64,000 nucleotides of DNA from DASUHT01 sp038230835 (GTDB lineage Bacteria > Actinomycetota > Thermoleophilia > Gaiellales > JAICJC01), in the NCBI GenBank assembly GCA_038230835.1, contig JBBRMM010000014.1:30968-94967 (forward strand), given 5' to 3'. Within the stretch, counting starts at the first letter, position 1; the number at the start of each line of letters is the position of its first letter. Under the pieces are notes generated by a model. It worked only from the letters and a program-made list of their open reading frames with translations, did not search any database and had not been told where the DNA came from. Shown piece by piece: positions 35,401 to 43,855 of this stretch. The translations under genes and the position numbers were made by a program.

Positions 35401-35453
35401 GCCTTGTAACGAGCCGCCACGACCCGACCCCACGCGTCCTGTCGTTACAAGGC
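35401..35453. repeat. 12-bp perfect inverted repeat with 29-nt spacer
   Basis: GCCTTGTAACGA at 35401-35412 is matched by TCGTTACAAGGC at 35442-35453; flanking bases (CAGC / CTGGC) extend the match with one bulge. It sits between repeat copies 2 and 3. It could be a protein-binding site or the end pair of a small mobile repeat. Confidence 0.7.
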
Positions 35454-35530
35454 CTGGCACCGCCCCAGCCGCCCCGACGCGACAGCCCCCAGCCGCCGAG
35501 GGCGCAGACCGCCAAGGTCGACCCGGCGAC

Positions 35531-35604
35531 CCCACCCCCACCCCACCCCACCCCGGGGTCAGACCCCGTACGGACCGGCGCACAGAACCGGCGCGGAGTT
35601 GTGA
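35531..35604 (+). repeat. Interspersed repeat copy 3 (C-tract + GGGGTC-A-GACCCC palindrome)
   Basis: C-runs (35531-35554), palindrome GGGGTCAGACCCC (35555-35567), GTACGGACCGG, GCACAG, then CGGAGTTGTGAC. The right flank matches copy 1 (CGGAGGTGTGAC), so the repeat unit is about 75 bp rather than just the palindrome. Confidence 0.78.
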
Positions 35605-35691
35605 CAATGCAGCCGGCGCAGCGGATGCGCGCGCTGGCTGACCGAGCGGATCCCGCATTTTCGGGCTTGTGTTTACGCGCGGCAAGTCCGA

Positions 35692-35697
35692 TATAGC
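35692..35697 (+). promoter_or_regulatory. -10 element TATAGC for the 465-aa secreted protein
   Basis: TATAGC ends 7 nt before ATG 35705; the last base departs from TANNNT. It supports this start over GTG 35669. Confidence 0.4.
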
Positions 35698-35704
35698 ACA
35701 AAGA

Positions 35705-37102
35705 ATGGTGCGCCGGGTCGCCATAGCCGCCTCGATCCTGGCCTGTCTGACGGTGGGGCCGACGGTGCCCGCCTTCGGATCGGGCCTGAGCTGCGCGCCG
35801 GCGATCACCAAGCTGCGCTACCGCCCGCAGATCACCTACCAGTGCACCGGATCCGCGGCGCTCACCACCGTCAGCGCGCAGGTCACGCGCTCCTCGGACG
35901 CCGCTCTCGTCCCGACCACGGTGACATTCTCGGCCACGGGCATCACCGTCGATCTGGACGCCACGCTGGGCTCCGCGGCCGGGTACAGCGTGGATCTTGC
36001 CGCCAACGACGGGGTCGACCCGGAGTTCGATCTCAGCTCACCGTGGACGACGCTGCCGGCGCCGGCTCACCCGAGCCTCTCGGTGGAGTACTTCACCGCC
36101 ATGGATCCGACGGCGGTGCGCGACATGCTGCACCGGATCGACGCGGCCAACCTGTTCGCGGTGCCGATCGACGCTCGGGTGATCGATGCCTCGGCCGGCT
36201 CGATGACGCTCTCACAGGTGGAGTCGGCGCTCGCAGGGCACCAGGCGGCGCTGGTGGTCGGCGGCGACGCGAGCTTCGCGTACCCGGCCAACCTGGGCGG
36301 TGGCCTGGCCTGGTTCGCGGCCCACGGCCACGGGGTGGTCACCGCCGGCCAGACGCACTGGGCGCCGGCAACCGGCGTCTGGACATATGAATCCGCGGTC
36401 GGCCTCAACACCAGTTGGGACACCACCTGGGACATCTTCAAGGACAACGTGCAGCTGCCCGCTTTCGAGGTGTCGGGCGGCGACCTGCAGACGTCCACCG
36501 TGCGTGCCCACTTCCTGACCAACGGCCTCTTTTCGTCGTTCCACGTCTACGGGTACGGCTCCGGCGAGGTCGCACCCCACTTCGGGCTCGGCACCAACAT
36601 TCTGGCCTCTCTCAGGCCGACAGCGGGATTCCTCAACGGCACGTACCCCCAGGCGCTGCTGACCGAACGTCAGGTGGGCGCCTCGCGGCTGGTCGACCTC
36701 GGCTATCGGCCGTGGGCGTCCACCGTCGCCACCGGCGGGTTCGACCCGGCGGTGAGCCCGGGCGGAGCGGTGCTGGCACGGGCGCTCTGGTGGTCGATGA
36801 ACCGCATCCCGCCATACGGCACGCACTTCACCGCCAAGCCCCCGAACCCGAGTGCCTGGGCCACGGTCACGTTCCACTTCTCGGCCACCGATCCCGATCT
36901 CGACCACTCAGGAGCCCTGCGCTACCACTACCGGCTCGACGGCGGGTCGTGGCGCCTGGCAGTCGGCAACACCGCGGTCTTCTACAACCTCGCCAAGGGC
37001 CGTCACCACACGGTGTCGGTCTACGCATCCGACTCGGGCGGCAACCGCGACCCCAGCACCGCGTCGTACACTTTCCTGGTCTCGGCGAACGCGCGCAGCT
37101 GA
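35705..37102 (+). CDS. Secreted protein, unknown, with C-terminal Ig-like module
   Basis: A 465-aa exported protein; signal peptide VRRVAIAASILACLTVGPTV with cleavage near residue 25, then two Cys (LSCAPAIT ... YQCTG). The central part (about 120-350) is alpha/beta with GGGLAWFAAHGHGVVTAGQ and TNGLFSSFHVYGYGSG, reminiscent of the ThuA/class I amidotransferase-like fold of surface proteins, but no catalytic residues can be named. The last 90 residues (TVTFHFSATDPD ... TASYTFLVSA) are an Ig/fibronectin-like sandwich. It precedes the sedolisin gene by 39 bp. Confidence 0.75.
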   Translation: MVRRVAIAASILACLTVGPTVPAFGSGLSCAPAITKLRYRPQITYQCTGSAALTTVSAQVTRSSDAALVPTTVTFSATGITVDLDATLGSAAGYSVDLAANDGVDPEFDLSSPWTTLPAPAHPSLSVEYFTAMDPTAVRDMLHRIDAANLFAVPIDARVIDASAGSMTLSQVESALAGHQAALVVGGDASFAYPANLGGGLAWFAAHGHGVVTAGQTHWAPATGVWTYESAVGLNTSWDTTWDIFKDNVQLPAFEVSGGDLQTSTVRAHFLTNGLFSSFHVYGYGSGEVAPHFGLGTNILASLRPTAGFLNGTYPQALLTERQVGASRLVDLGYRPWASTVATGGFDPAVSPGGAVLARALWWSMNRIPPYGTHFTAKPPNPSAWATVTFHFSATDPDLDHSGALRYHYRLDGGSWRLAVGNTAVFYNLAKGRHHTVSVYASDSGGNRDPSTASYTFLVSANARS

Positions 37103-37128
37103 CCCGGTCCCCCGGCCGACCCGCGGGG

Positions 37129-37134
37129 TATAGT
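37129..37134 (+). promoter_or_regulatory. -10 element TATAGT for the sedolisin gene
   Basis: TATAGT ends 7 nt before GTG 37142 and supports that GTG rather than ATG 37160. It implies the protease gene is transcribed on its own despite the close upstream gene. Confidence 0.55.
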
Positions 37135-37141
37135 CCGCGCC

Positions 37142-39556
37142 GTGTCCTTGGGCAGGCTGATGATCCGAGCAACCACCTTCGCCGGGGCAGCGGCCATCGT
37201 CGCCACGGTGCCGGCGGGCGCATCGACCCCGCGGCTGGTGGCGCCCCACGCCGTCGTCAAGTGGATGCGGGTGTCCGCGCGGACGGCGATCCACGGCGGC
37301 GCGCTGCCCCAGGTCGGCCGCTCGCAATTGGTCGGCCGCGCGGCAGCCGGCGGACAGGTCGACTCGGTGGTCTTCCTGCGGCCGCGAAATGCCTGGCTGC
37401 TGCATCAGGTGGCCGAGGGCTCGACCGCGCGGGCACCGCTCTCGGGTGCAATGATCAATCGGCTGTTCCTGCCCGCACCGGCTAGCGTGCGATCGGTCGA
37501 GGCATTCCTGAGCGGCGAGGGCCTGCGGGTCGTCGGGATGCACTCGCCATCGATCGAGGTTCGCGGGTCGGTGGCGGCGACGGAGCGGGCCTTCGGCGTC
37601 TCGCTGAACCTCTACCGGGGAGCGGACGGCCGGGTGTTCCGGGCACCGTCCGCGGCTCCGAGCCTGCCCCGAGGGATCGCGACCGCGGTGCAGGCGGTCG
37701 GTGGACTGGACACCGCGCTTCGGCTCCATCGAGCCACGGCGCAGGCACCGGCGATCCCCAGCACGGTGACCGCGACGTGCGCCGGAGCGAACAATGCCAA
37801 GTCGGCGTACCCGGGCAGCCTGCTGCCCGCCGACATGGGGCTGCCAACCGGCTACAACCACACGGCGCTGATCAACGGCGGCTCCGACGGCACCGGCGAG
37901 ACGATCGCATTCATGGAGTTCTCCGACTACAAGCGTACCGACACGGACGTCTACCGCGCCTGCTTCCCCGCGATCACCAGCAACCCACCCACGGTCGTCG
38001 GTGTGGACGGCGGTACCACGGATGAGTCGGGAGCCGGCGAGGTGGTGCTCGACATCGAAGTTGCCATGTCCGCCGCCCCGGCGGCCGACACCGTCGTGTA
38101 CGAGACCGGCAACAATCTCGCCCACGGCATCGACATGCTGAACGCCATCCGCGCAAATGCGGCGGTGCACGAGGTCAGCGACTCGTGGGGCATCTGCGAG
38201 CCGGTGCTGCCGGCGTCCCTGGTCCAGGCCGAGAACACCGCCCTCGAGTTGAATGCCGTGGCCGGCAAGTCGGTGTTCGTGGCCACCGGCGACAGCGGCT
38301 CGTCGGACTGCAGGCCTCTCGGTCTGGCGGGGCTGTTCACCGACGACCCGGCGTCCCAGCCGTTCGCGACCGGCGTGGGTGGCACCAGGCTTGCGGTGAG
38401 CCCGTATGCCGAGAACGCGTGGAAGTACGGCGGCGGCGGAGTGTCTCTGTGGTGGCCCAAGCCGCAGTACCAGGCCGGGAAGACGCTCGTCTTCGCCAAC
38501 GGCGGTCTGAAGTGCGGGAACACCGGCGGCCAGTGCCGGCAGGTTCCCGACATCGCGCTGGACGCCAACCCGCTCACCGGCTACATCGTCTACTGCACCG
38601 CCGGGGCGATCAAGTGCGGCCTGCCGTCGGGATTCCCCACCGGCTGGCTGCCGATCGGCGGCACCTCGGGCGCCGCACCGCTGATGGCCGGGATCACCGC
38701 TGACGCCAACACCTACTCCACCGGTAACGCCGGCCAGGTGCTCGGGTTCGCAAACCCGTTCCTGTACGCCAACGCGGGGACGAGCGTCTTCCACGACATC
38801 ACGACCGGCAGCAACAGCATCACCGGCGGCAGCTCGTACACCGCCCAGGTCGGCTACGACCTGACCACCGGTCTGGGATCGGTCGACGCACAGAACCTCG
38901 CCACGGCACTGGCCGCCGCGTCGCCGTCGGTGCCGAACCCGGACACGACCACGCTGACGGCAGATGCCCCCCTCAGCACGAAGACGATCACGTACGGCCA
39001 GCCCGTGACGTTCCACGGCACCCTCACCGACAGCACGACCGCCAGCCCGATCGCGAACAAGGCGGTGTACGTGCAGACCAGCGTGGGCATCTTCCGCGAC
39101 ACCACCGACGCGTCCGGGATCTGGTCGATCACCCTGCTCAAGGCGCTCACCCGCAACCTCACATGGCACGCGGTCTTCGTCGGGTCGGACACGCTTCTGC
39201 CGGCCTCCTTCCCGGCCACCCCACGGCACGTGTACGTCGTACCGCACCTGACGTCGGCCGCCGACCTGCCGGTCTCGAACGGCGCCTACGTCGTCAAGGT
39301 GGGGACGTTCTTCACCTTCCACGGCGTCTCAACTCCCAACATGCACGGCGCACATGTCACGCTCCAAGACCGCGCACCAGGCAGCAGCACCTGGCACAGC
39401 CTCTTCTTGGCGGGGGTGGGCATCAAGGGCGGTTACGCACTCCGGATACGAGGAACCCGACGCGGATCGGTGTACCTGCGCTGGGAGTACTTCGGAGGCA
39501 CGACCAAGACGTGGATGACCGCCGTCTCGCCGCCGCGCCTCGTGCGCTTTACCTAG
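37142..39556 (+). CDS. Secreted sedolisin-type serine-carboxyl protease (S53)
   Basis: An 804-aa exported pre-pro-protease. After the signal peptide (to about residue 27) comes a pro-kumamolisin activation domain (about 60-190: VDSVVFLRPRN, RLFLPAPASVRSVEAFL, ERAFGVSLNLYR). The catalytic domain has Glu300 and Asp304 (GAGEVVLDIEVA), oxyanion Asp384 (ATGDSGSS) and Ser509 (GGTSGAAPLMAG), the complete S53 set; DITTGSNS is the usual calcium loop. About residues 600-804 are Ig-like modules that may bind the surface or substrate. S53 enzymes work at acid pH after self-cleavage of the propeptide. Confidence 0.93.
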   Translation: MSLGRLMIRATTFAGAAAIVATVPAGASTPRLVAPHAVVKWMRVSARTAIHGGALPQVGRSQLVGRAAAGGQVDSVVFLRPRNAWLLHQVAEGSTARAPLSGAMINRLFLPAPASVRSVEAFLSGEGLRVVGMHSPSIEVRGSVAATERAFGVSLNLYRGADGRVFRAPSAAPSLPRGIATAVQAVGGLDTALRLHRATAQAPAIPSTVTATCAGANNAKSAYPGSLLPADMGLPTGYNHTALINGGSDGTGETIAFMEFSDYKRTDTDVYRACFPAITSNPPTVVGVDGGTTDESGAGEVVLDIEVAMSAAPAADTVVYETGNNLAHGIDMLNAIRANAAVHEVSDSWGICEPVLPASLVQAENTALELNAVAGKSVFVATGDSGSSDCRPLGLAGLFTDDPASQPFATGVGGTRLAVSPYAENAWKYGGGGVSLWWPKPQYQAGKTLVFANGGLKCGNTGGQCRQVPDIALDANPLTGYIVYCTAGAIKCGLPSGFPTGWLPIGGTSGAAPLMAGITADANTYSTGNAGQVLGFANPFLYANAGTSVFHDITTGSNSITGGSSYTAQVGYDLTTGLGSVDAQNLATALAAASPSVPNPDTTTLTADAPLSTKTITYGQPVTFHGTLTDSTTASPIANKAVYVQTSVGIFRDTTDASGIWSITLLKALTRNLTWHAVFVGSDTLLPASFPATPRHVYVVPHLTSAADLPVSNGAYVVKVGTFFTFHGVSTPNMHGAHVTLQDRAPGSSTWHSLFLAGVGIKGGYALRIRGTRRGSVYLRWEYFGGTTKTWMTAVSPPRLVRFT

Positions 39557-39581
39557 CTCGGTCCGCCTACTCTCGAGCCGC

Positions 39582-41168
39582 CTACTCCCACTCGATGGTC
39601 GCCGGCGGCTTGGACGAGATGTCCAGAGCCACGCGGTTGACGCCCGGCACCTCGTTGATGATCCTGCTCGAGATCCGCTCGAGCAGATCGTACGGCAGGC
39701 GTGCCCAGTCGGCTGTCATCGCGTCCTCCGAGCTGACGGCGCGGATCACGATCGGATAGGCGTAGGTGCGCGAATCGCCCTGGACTCCGACCGAACGGAT
39801 CGCGGGGAGGATCGCAAACGACTGCCACAGCTCGGAGTACAGACCGGCGCGACGGATCTCCTCGAGCAGGATGGCGTCGGCGTCGCGCAAGATCTCGAGC
39901 CGCTCGCGGGTCACCTCGCCGATGATGCGGATGGCGAGCCCCGGCCCCGGGAAGGGCTGCCGCCAGACCATCCGCTCGGGCAGTCCGAGTTCGTCACCGA
40001 CCTTGCGCACCTCGTCCTTGAAGATCAGCCGAAGCGGCTCCACCAGCTCGAAATCCATCTCCTCCGGCAGCCCGCCCACATTGTGGTGGGACTTGATCTT
40101 GGCGGCGGTGCGCGACCCGGACTCGATCACGTCGGAGTACAGCGTTCCCTGGACCAGGAACCGGACGTCGCCGATGCCTCGCGCCTCGTCCTCGAACAGC
40201 CGGATGAACTCCTCGCCGATGATCCGGCGCTTGGTCTCGGGGTCGGTCACGCCCTCCAGCCGGCCGAGGAACCGATCAGCGGCATCGACGTGGATCAGCG
40301 GCACGTGGAAGTGGTCCTCGAACGCCTCCACCACCTGCTCGGCCTCGGCCTTGCGCAGGAGCCCGTGATCGACGAACACACACGTCAGTTGGTCGCCCAC
40401 CGCGCGGTGCACGAGCAGTGCCGCGACTGCCGAGTCGACACCTCCGGAGAGGGCACAGATCACCTGAGCATCACCGACCTGGTCACGGACCCGTTCCACC
40501 TGCTCCTCGATGAACTGGAGCGCGGTCCACGTCGGCGGGGCCTGGCACGCATCCAGCACGAAGTTGCCGAGCATCTCCGTCCCCCGGGGGGTATGCAGGA
40601 CCTCGGGGTGGAACTGGACACCGAACAACCCGCGCTCGCGGTCTTCGATCGCCGCCACCGGCGTCGTCTCGGTTCTGGCCGTGACCACGAATCCGGCCGG
40701 CGCGCGCACCACGCTGTCGCGATGGCTCATCCAGGCCACCTGCTCGGACGGAAGGTCGCCGAACAGCAGGCTGCCCTCGAGCAGCAGCACCGGGGTCTTG
40801 CCGAACTCGCCGATGCCGGTGTTCGACACCTCGCCACCCAACGCTCCGGCCATCGCCTGCATCCCGTAGCAGATGCCGAGCACCGGCACCCCGAGTTCGA
40901 ACACACCGGGGTCGACCGCGGGCGCGCCCCGCTCGTAGATCGAGGCCGGGCCACCCGAGAGGATGATCCCAACCGGGTCGCGGGCGGCCAGTTGGTCGGC
41001 AGGCACGTCGTGGGACACGATCTCCGAGTACACCCTGCACTCCCGGACCCGCCGGGCGATCAGCTGCGCGTACTGGGCACCGAAGTCGATCACCAGCACC
41101 GGCCGATGCGGCTGTCCCGAACCCAGGACTCCCATGCCAGACTGACGGCTGGGGTCGGCCGGAGTCAC
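39582..41168 (-). CDS. guaA: GMP synthase (glutamine-hydrolysing)
   Basis: A 528-aa enzyme aminating XMP to GMP. N-terminal class I glutaminase with Cys100 (GICYGMQAM) and His/Glu (QFHPEV); ATP pyrophosphatase P-loop ALSGGVDSAVAA; C-terminal dimerisation domain with PFPGPGLAIRI and KPPATIEWE. GTG 41168 overlaps the guaB3 stop as GTGA; an in-frame ATG at 41135 is the alternative. Confidence 0.96.
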   Translation of the reverse strand: MTPADPSRQSGMGVLGSGQPHRPVLVIDFGAQYAQLIARRVRECRVYSEIVSHDVPADQLAARDPVGIILSGGPASIYERGAPAVDPGVFELGVPVLGICYGMQAMAGALGGEVSNTGIGEFGKTPVLLLEGSLLFGDLPSEQVAWMSHRDSVVRAPAGFVVTARTETTPVAAIEDRERGLFGVQFHPEVLHTPRGTEMLGNFVLDACQAPPTWTALQFIEEQVERVRDQVGDAQVICALSGGVDSAVAALLVHRAVGDQLTCVFVDHGLLRKAEAEQVVEAFEDHFHVPLIHVDAADRFLGRLEGVTDPETKRRIIGEEFIRLFEDEARGIGDVRFLVQGTLYSDVIESGSRTAAKIKSHHNVGGLPEEMDFELVEPLRLIFKDEVRKVGDELGLPERMVWRQPFPGPGLAIRIIGEVTRERLEILRDADAILLEEIRRAGLYSELWQSFAILPAIRSVGVQGDSRTYAYPIVIRAVSSEDAMTADWARLPYDLLERISSRIINEVPGVNRVALDISSKPPATIEWE

Positions 41169-42325
41169 CGGCTCATCCCCACCGCCTGCTCCCGTTGCAG
41201 CTTCTTGCCCTCGGTCTGCAGCGCCGGAGCGAACATGATCTCGGCCTTCTGGAACGCCTGGATGCTGTCGTAGCCCGTGGTCGCCATCGATGTCCGTAGT
41301 GCGCCCATCAGGTTGAGCGTGCCGTCGTTCTCGTTGGCCGGACCGGTGACGACCTGCTCCAGACCGGCCACCTGGTCGGTCTTCACCCGCGCCCCGCGGG
41401 GCAGGGTCGGGTGGAAGGTGGCCATGCCCCAGTGATATCCGCGGCCGGGCGCCTCGGTGGCGCGGGCCAGCGGCGAGCCGATCATCACCGCGTCGGCACC
41501 GCACGCGATCGCCTTGGAGATGTCCCCACCTGTCCGCATTCCGCCGTCGGCGATCACGTTCACGTACTGGCCGGTCTCCAGCAGGTGCTGGGTCCGCGCA
41601 GCCGCGGCGTCGGCGATCGCGGTGGCCTGCGGTACACCCACTCCCAGCACTCCGCGGGTGGTGCAGGCTGCGCCCGGGCCGACGCCGACCAGCACCCCGG
41701 CCGCACCGGTTCGCATCAGGTGCAGCGCCGCCTGGTAGGACGCACAACCGCCGACGACCACCGGTACCGGCATCGAGGCGATGAACTCCTTCAGGTTGAG
41801 CGGCTCGACCACGGTCGAGACGTGCTCGGCGGACACCACCGTGCCCTGGATGACGAGCACGTCGAGGCCGGCGTCAAGCGCGTCCTGCCAGTACTCACGC
41901 ACCTTCTGGGGGGTCAGCGAGGCCGCCGCCAGCACGCCCTCGGCCTTGATCTCCTTGATCCGCTGTACCACCAACTCACGCTGGACCGGCGCGGAATAGA
42001 TCTTCTGCATCTCGCGGGTGGCCTCGGCCTTGTCGAAGGTCGCGATCCGCTCCAGCTGGGCGTCGGCGTCGGCGTAGCGCGTCCAGATCCCCTCCAGGTT
42101 GAGCACCCCGAGGGCACCGAGCTTGCCCAGGGCGATCGCTGTCGCGGGCGAGACGACACCGTCCATCGCCGATGCCAGCAGTGGGAGCTCGAGCAGATGC
42201 GGGCCCAGGCGCCAGGCGATATCGACGTCCTCGGCGTCGCGTGTACGCCGGCTGGGCACGATCGCGATGTCGTCGAAGCCGTACGCCCGACGTGCCTTCT
42301 TGCCACGGCCGATCTCAATCTCCAC
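41165..42325 (-). CDS. guaB3: GuaB3-family IMP dehydrogenase-related protein
   Basis: A 386-aa TIM-barrel protein without CBS domains, like the GuaB3 proteins of actinobacteria. The catalytic-loop Cys is C221 in GPGAACTTR; DGGMRTGGD and MIGSPLARATEAPGRGYHWGMA are also present. It probably acts in guanine nucleotide synthesis with the guaA product. No CBS-containing guaB is in the window. GTG 42325 has a GGGGGAGG ribosome-binding site. Confidence 0.9.
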   Translation of the reverse strand: MEIEIGRGKKARRAYGFDDIAIVPSRRTRDAEDVDIAWRLGPHLLELPLLASAMDGVVSPATAIALGKLGALGVLNLEGIWTRYADADAQLERIATFDKAEATREMQKIYSAPVQRELVVQRIKEIKAEGVLAAASLTPQKVREYWQDALDAGLDVLVIQGTVVSAEHVSTVVEPLNLKEFIASMPVPVVVGGCASYQAALHLMRTGAAGVLVGVGPGAACTTRGVLGVGVPQATAIADAAAARTQHLLETGQYVNVIADGGMRTGGDISKAIACGADAVMIGSPLARATEAPGRGYHWGMATFHPTLPRGARVKTDQVAGLEQVVTGPANENDGTLNLMGALRTSMATTGYDSIQAFQKAEIMFAPALQTEGKKLQREQAVGMSR

Positions 42326-42349
42326 GCAGAACGCCTCCCCCCGAATAGA

Positions 42350-42386
42350 CCACGACCCAGGACGCGTACACCGGCCTGGGTCGTGG
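42350..42386 (-). terminator. 12-bp GC-rich hairpin between pfkB-type gene and guaB3
   Basis: CCACGACCCAGG (42350-42361) and CCTGGGTCGTGG (42375-42386) form a perfect 12-bp stem with a 13-nt loop. On the minus strand it is followed by TCTATT, so it may end the sugar-kinase transcript, or act as an attenuator in the guaB3 leader, because it is only 25 nt from the guaB3 GTG. Confidence 0.5.
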
Positions 42387-42408
42387 ACAGGACTTTTGGA
42401 CTTCGGAA

Positions 42409-42425
42409 CGAACCTTCAAGGTTCG
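42409..42425. promoter_or_regulatory. 17-bp odd palindrome CGAACCTT-C-AAGGTTCG
   Basis: A perfect 8-bp inverted repeat around a single C, 19 nt past the sugar-kinase stop. It may be a short hairpin or a dimeric-protein site ahead of guaB3-guaA. Confidence 0.4.
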
Positions 42426-42443
42426 ACGCAGTCTACCAGGGGG

Positions 42444-43409
42444 TCAGGACGCCCTGGCACTCCGCGGGCGGATCTCCTGCACCTCGACGAGGCCGGCGAA
42501 CTTGGTCACGTCGCGCTGCTCGAATACGCCGGCGCCGACCGTCTGTGTGTTGGCGGCACCGCAGGCGAGCGCCATCCGCAGGCACTCGGGCGCCGGCCGC
42601 TCGGCCTGCCATGCGGACAGGAATCCCGCCAGCAGGGCATCTCCCGAACCCACCGCCGAAACGGCCTCCACGCGGGGGATCCAGGCCCGGAACAGCTGCT
42701 CGCGGTTGCGCCCCGCGCGGAGCAGCGCGTAACAGCCGGTCTTGAGCGTGATCAGCACGTTGGCGGCCCCCATGCCGGCAATCTGGTGCAGCCCGTGCTG
42801 GAAGTCCTCGTCGGTCTGGAACTCGTGGCCCACCAGCGCCTCGGCTTCGCGCTGGTTGGGCGAGACCACCGTCGGCTCGGCCGCCAGGGCGAGCCGCAAC
42901 GGCTCGCCGTCGGCGTCCACCACGGTACGCAGCTTGCGCTTGTGCATGTCGCGCGCGACCTCGGCGTAGAACTCGTTTGCGACCTTGCGCGGCAGGCTGC
43001 CGGCGAAGACCACGGTCGTGACCGCCCCGCTCAGGTAGCGAAGCTTCTCCCACAGCACCTGCAGCTCGGCGTCGGTGACCTCAGGCCCGTACTCGTTGAT
43101 CTCGGTCTGGACGCCGCTGGTCGGATCGACAACGACGGTTGATGTCCGCGATTCGCCGGCGATCCGCACGAAGTCGTTGAGGATGCCCTCGGTTGCCAGA
43201 CTCTCGGTGATCTGCGCGCCGGCGCGCCCGCCCGCCAGGCCGGTTGCGATCACGGGCTCGCCCAGACGCTTGAGCGAGCGGGCGACGTTGACACCCTTGC
43301 CGCCCGCCATCACCAGCCCCTGCTGGGCACGGTGACGATGGCCAAGCTGGAGGTTGGCAACGGTGAGCGTCTTGTCGACCGCTGCGTTGACGGTGACGGT
43401 GAGAATCAT
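42444..43409 (-). CDS. PfkB-family sugar-phosphate kinase (1-phosphofructokinase type)
   Basis: A 321-aa ribokinase-fold kinase. N-terminal ILTVTVNAAVDKT and AGGKGVNVARSLKRLG are those of the FruK/LacC/PfkB branch, which phosphorylates fructose-1-P, tagatose-6-P or fructose-6-P; the catalytic Asp is in VGSGDALLAGF. No PTS or aldolase genes are adjacent. ATG 43409 has GAGGGGGG upstream and TACAAT (43438-43443) farther up. Confidence 0.88.
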   Translation of the reverse strand: MILTVTVNAAVDKTLTVANLQLGHRHRAQQGLVMAGGKGVNVARSLKRLGEPVIATGLAGGRAGAQITESLATEGILNDFVRIAGESRTSTVVVDPTSGVQTEINEYGPEVTDAELQVLWEKLRYLSGAVTTVVFAGSLPRKVANEFYAEVARDMHKRKLRTVVDADGEPLRLALAAEPTVVSPNQREAEALVGHEFQTDEDFQHGLHQIAGMGAANVLITLKTGCYALLRAGRNREQLFRAWIPRVEAVSAVGSGDALLAGFLSAWQAERPAPECLRMALACGAANTQTVGAGVFEQRDVTKFAGLVEVQEIRPRSARAS

Positions 43410-43437
43410 CGCGCTGCCCCCCTCATCGGCTGGGCGG

Positions 43438-43443
43438 ATTGTA
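43438..43443 (-). promoter_or_regulatory. -10 element TACAAT with leader for the PfkB gene
   Basis: TACAAT on the minus strand lies 28 nt before ATG 43409; the leader contains a GAGGGGGG ribosome-binding site, so this gene is leadered. Confidence 0.45.
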
Positions 43444-43492
43444 TACGTGAGCCACCGGCCTGCCAGACCTATGCCGCGGCAGCGGTCGCCCG

Positions 43493-43498
43493 TAGGCT
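43493..43498 (+). promoter_or_regulatory. -10 element TAGGCT for the 108-aa membrane protein
   Basis: TAGGCT ends 6 nt before ATG 43505, so the apparent GGAG ribosome-binding site would sit at the transcription start and not be part of the message. Confidence 0.45.
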
Positions 43499-43504
43499 GG
43501 AGAT

Positions 43505-43831
43505 ATGTTCGCAACCCGCGTCCGGTCGGTGCTGACAGCCGCCACGGCCGTGGAGGTCGGGATCGCCGGATGGGCGCTCGGCCACGGCTGGCTGTGGCTC
43601 GCGGCGATGGTGGCCGCGATCACGCTGGCCGACTGCAGCATCGGTGTCGTCCGCCGACGGGCGCTGGCCGACGTGGTCGGGGTCGAACTGGGAGCACTGC
43701 TGGTCGCGTTCCTGATGCGCAGCGCCGACGGCACACTGACCACGCTGATCACGGTGGCCTGCGCGACATGGTTGATCCGACCCAACCGTCAGACCGCACC
43801 TGATCCTGCGGCCGACCCGCAGCTCGGCTGA
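43505..43831 (+). CDS. Small polytopic membrane protein (108 aa), unknown
   Basis: Three hydrophobic helices: about residues 8-24 (LTAATAVEVGIAGWALG), 28-45 (WLWLAAMVAAITLADC) and 58-90 (VVGVELGALLVAFLMRS with the following segment). A Pro-rich tail ends DPAADPQLG. No family recognised. It converges on pyrF with a 24-bp gap. Confidence 0.65.
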   Translation: MFATRVRSVLTAATAVEVGIAGWALGHGWLWLAAMVAAITLADCSIGVVRRRALADVVGVELGALLVAFLMRSADGTLTTLITVACATWLIRPNRQTAPDPAADPQLG

Positions 43832-43855
43832 CCAACCGCGGTCGTCGGGAGCCGG

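Larger units (their letters stand above)
35252..35704. other. Gene-free block between divergent genes, rich in repeats
   Basis: This 453-bp stretch separates the MMPL gene (minus) from the 465-aa secreted protein (plus). It contains two direct copies of the C-tract/GGGGTC-GACCCC repeat, a 12-bp perfect inverted repeat between them, and a promoter at each edge. Reading frames across it have the composition of shadows and no start or ribosome-binding site. Confidence 0.7.

Noticed and set aside
35252..35701. Extension of the MMPL protein to 825 aa through the repeat region
   Set aside because: The extension is encoded by C-tract/palindrome repeats, and TACCCT 8 nt before ATG 35251 supports the shorter start.
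36908..39322. 804-codon open frame antisense to the sedolisin gene
   Set aside because: Same reason: antisense shadow with Arg/Gly/Asp/Val-biased composition and no recognisable motif; the plus strand holds a complete protease.
42409..42425. AAGGTTCGACGC resembling a tRNA T-arm
   Set aside because: It is part of a palindrome; no acceptor stem, anticodon arm or D-arm can be fitted around it.
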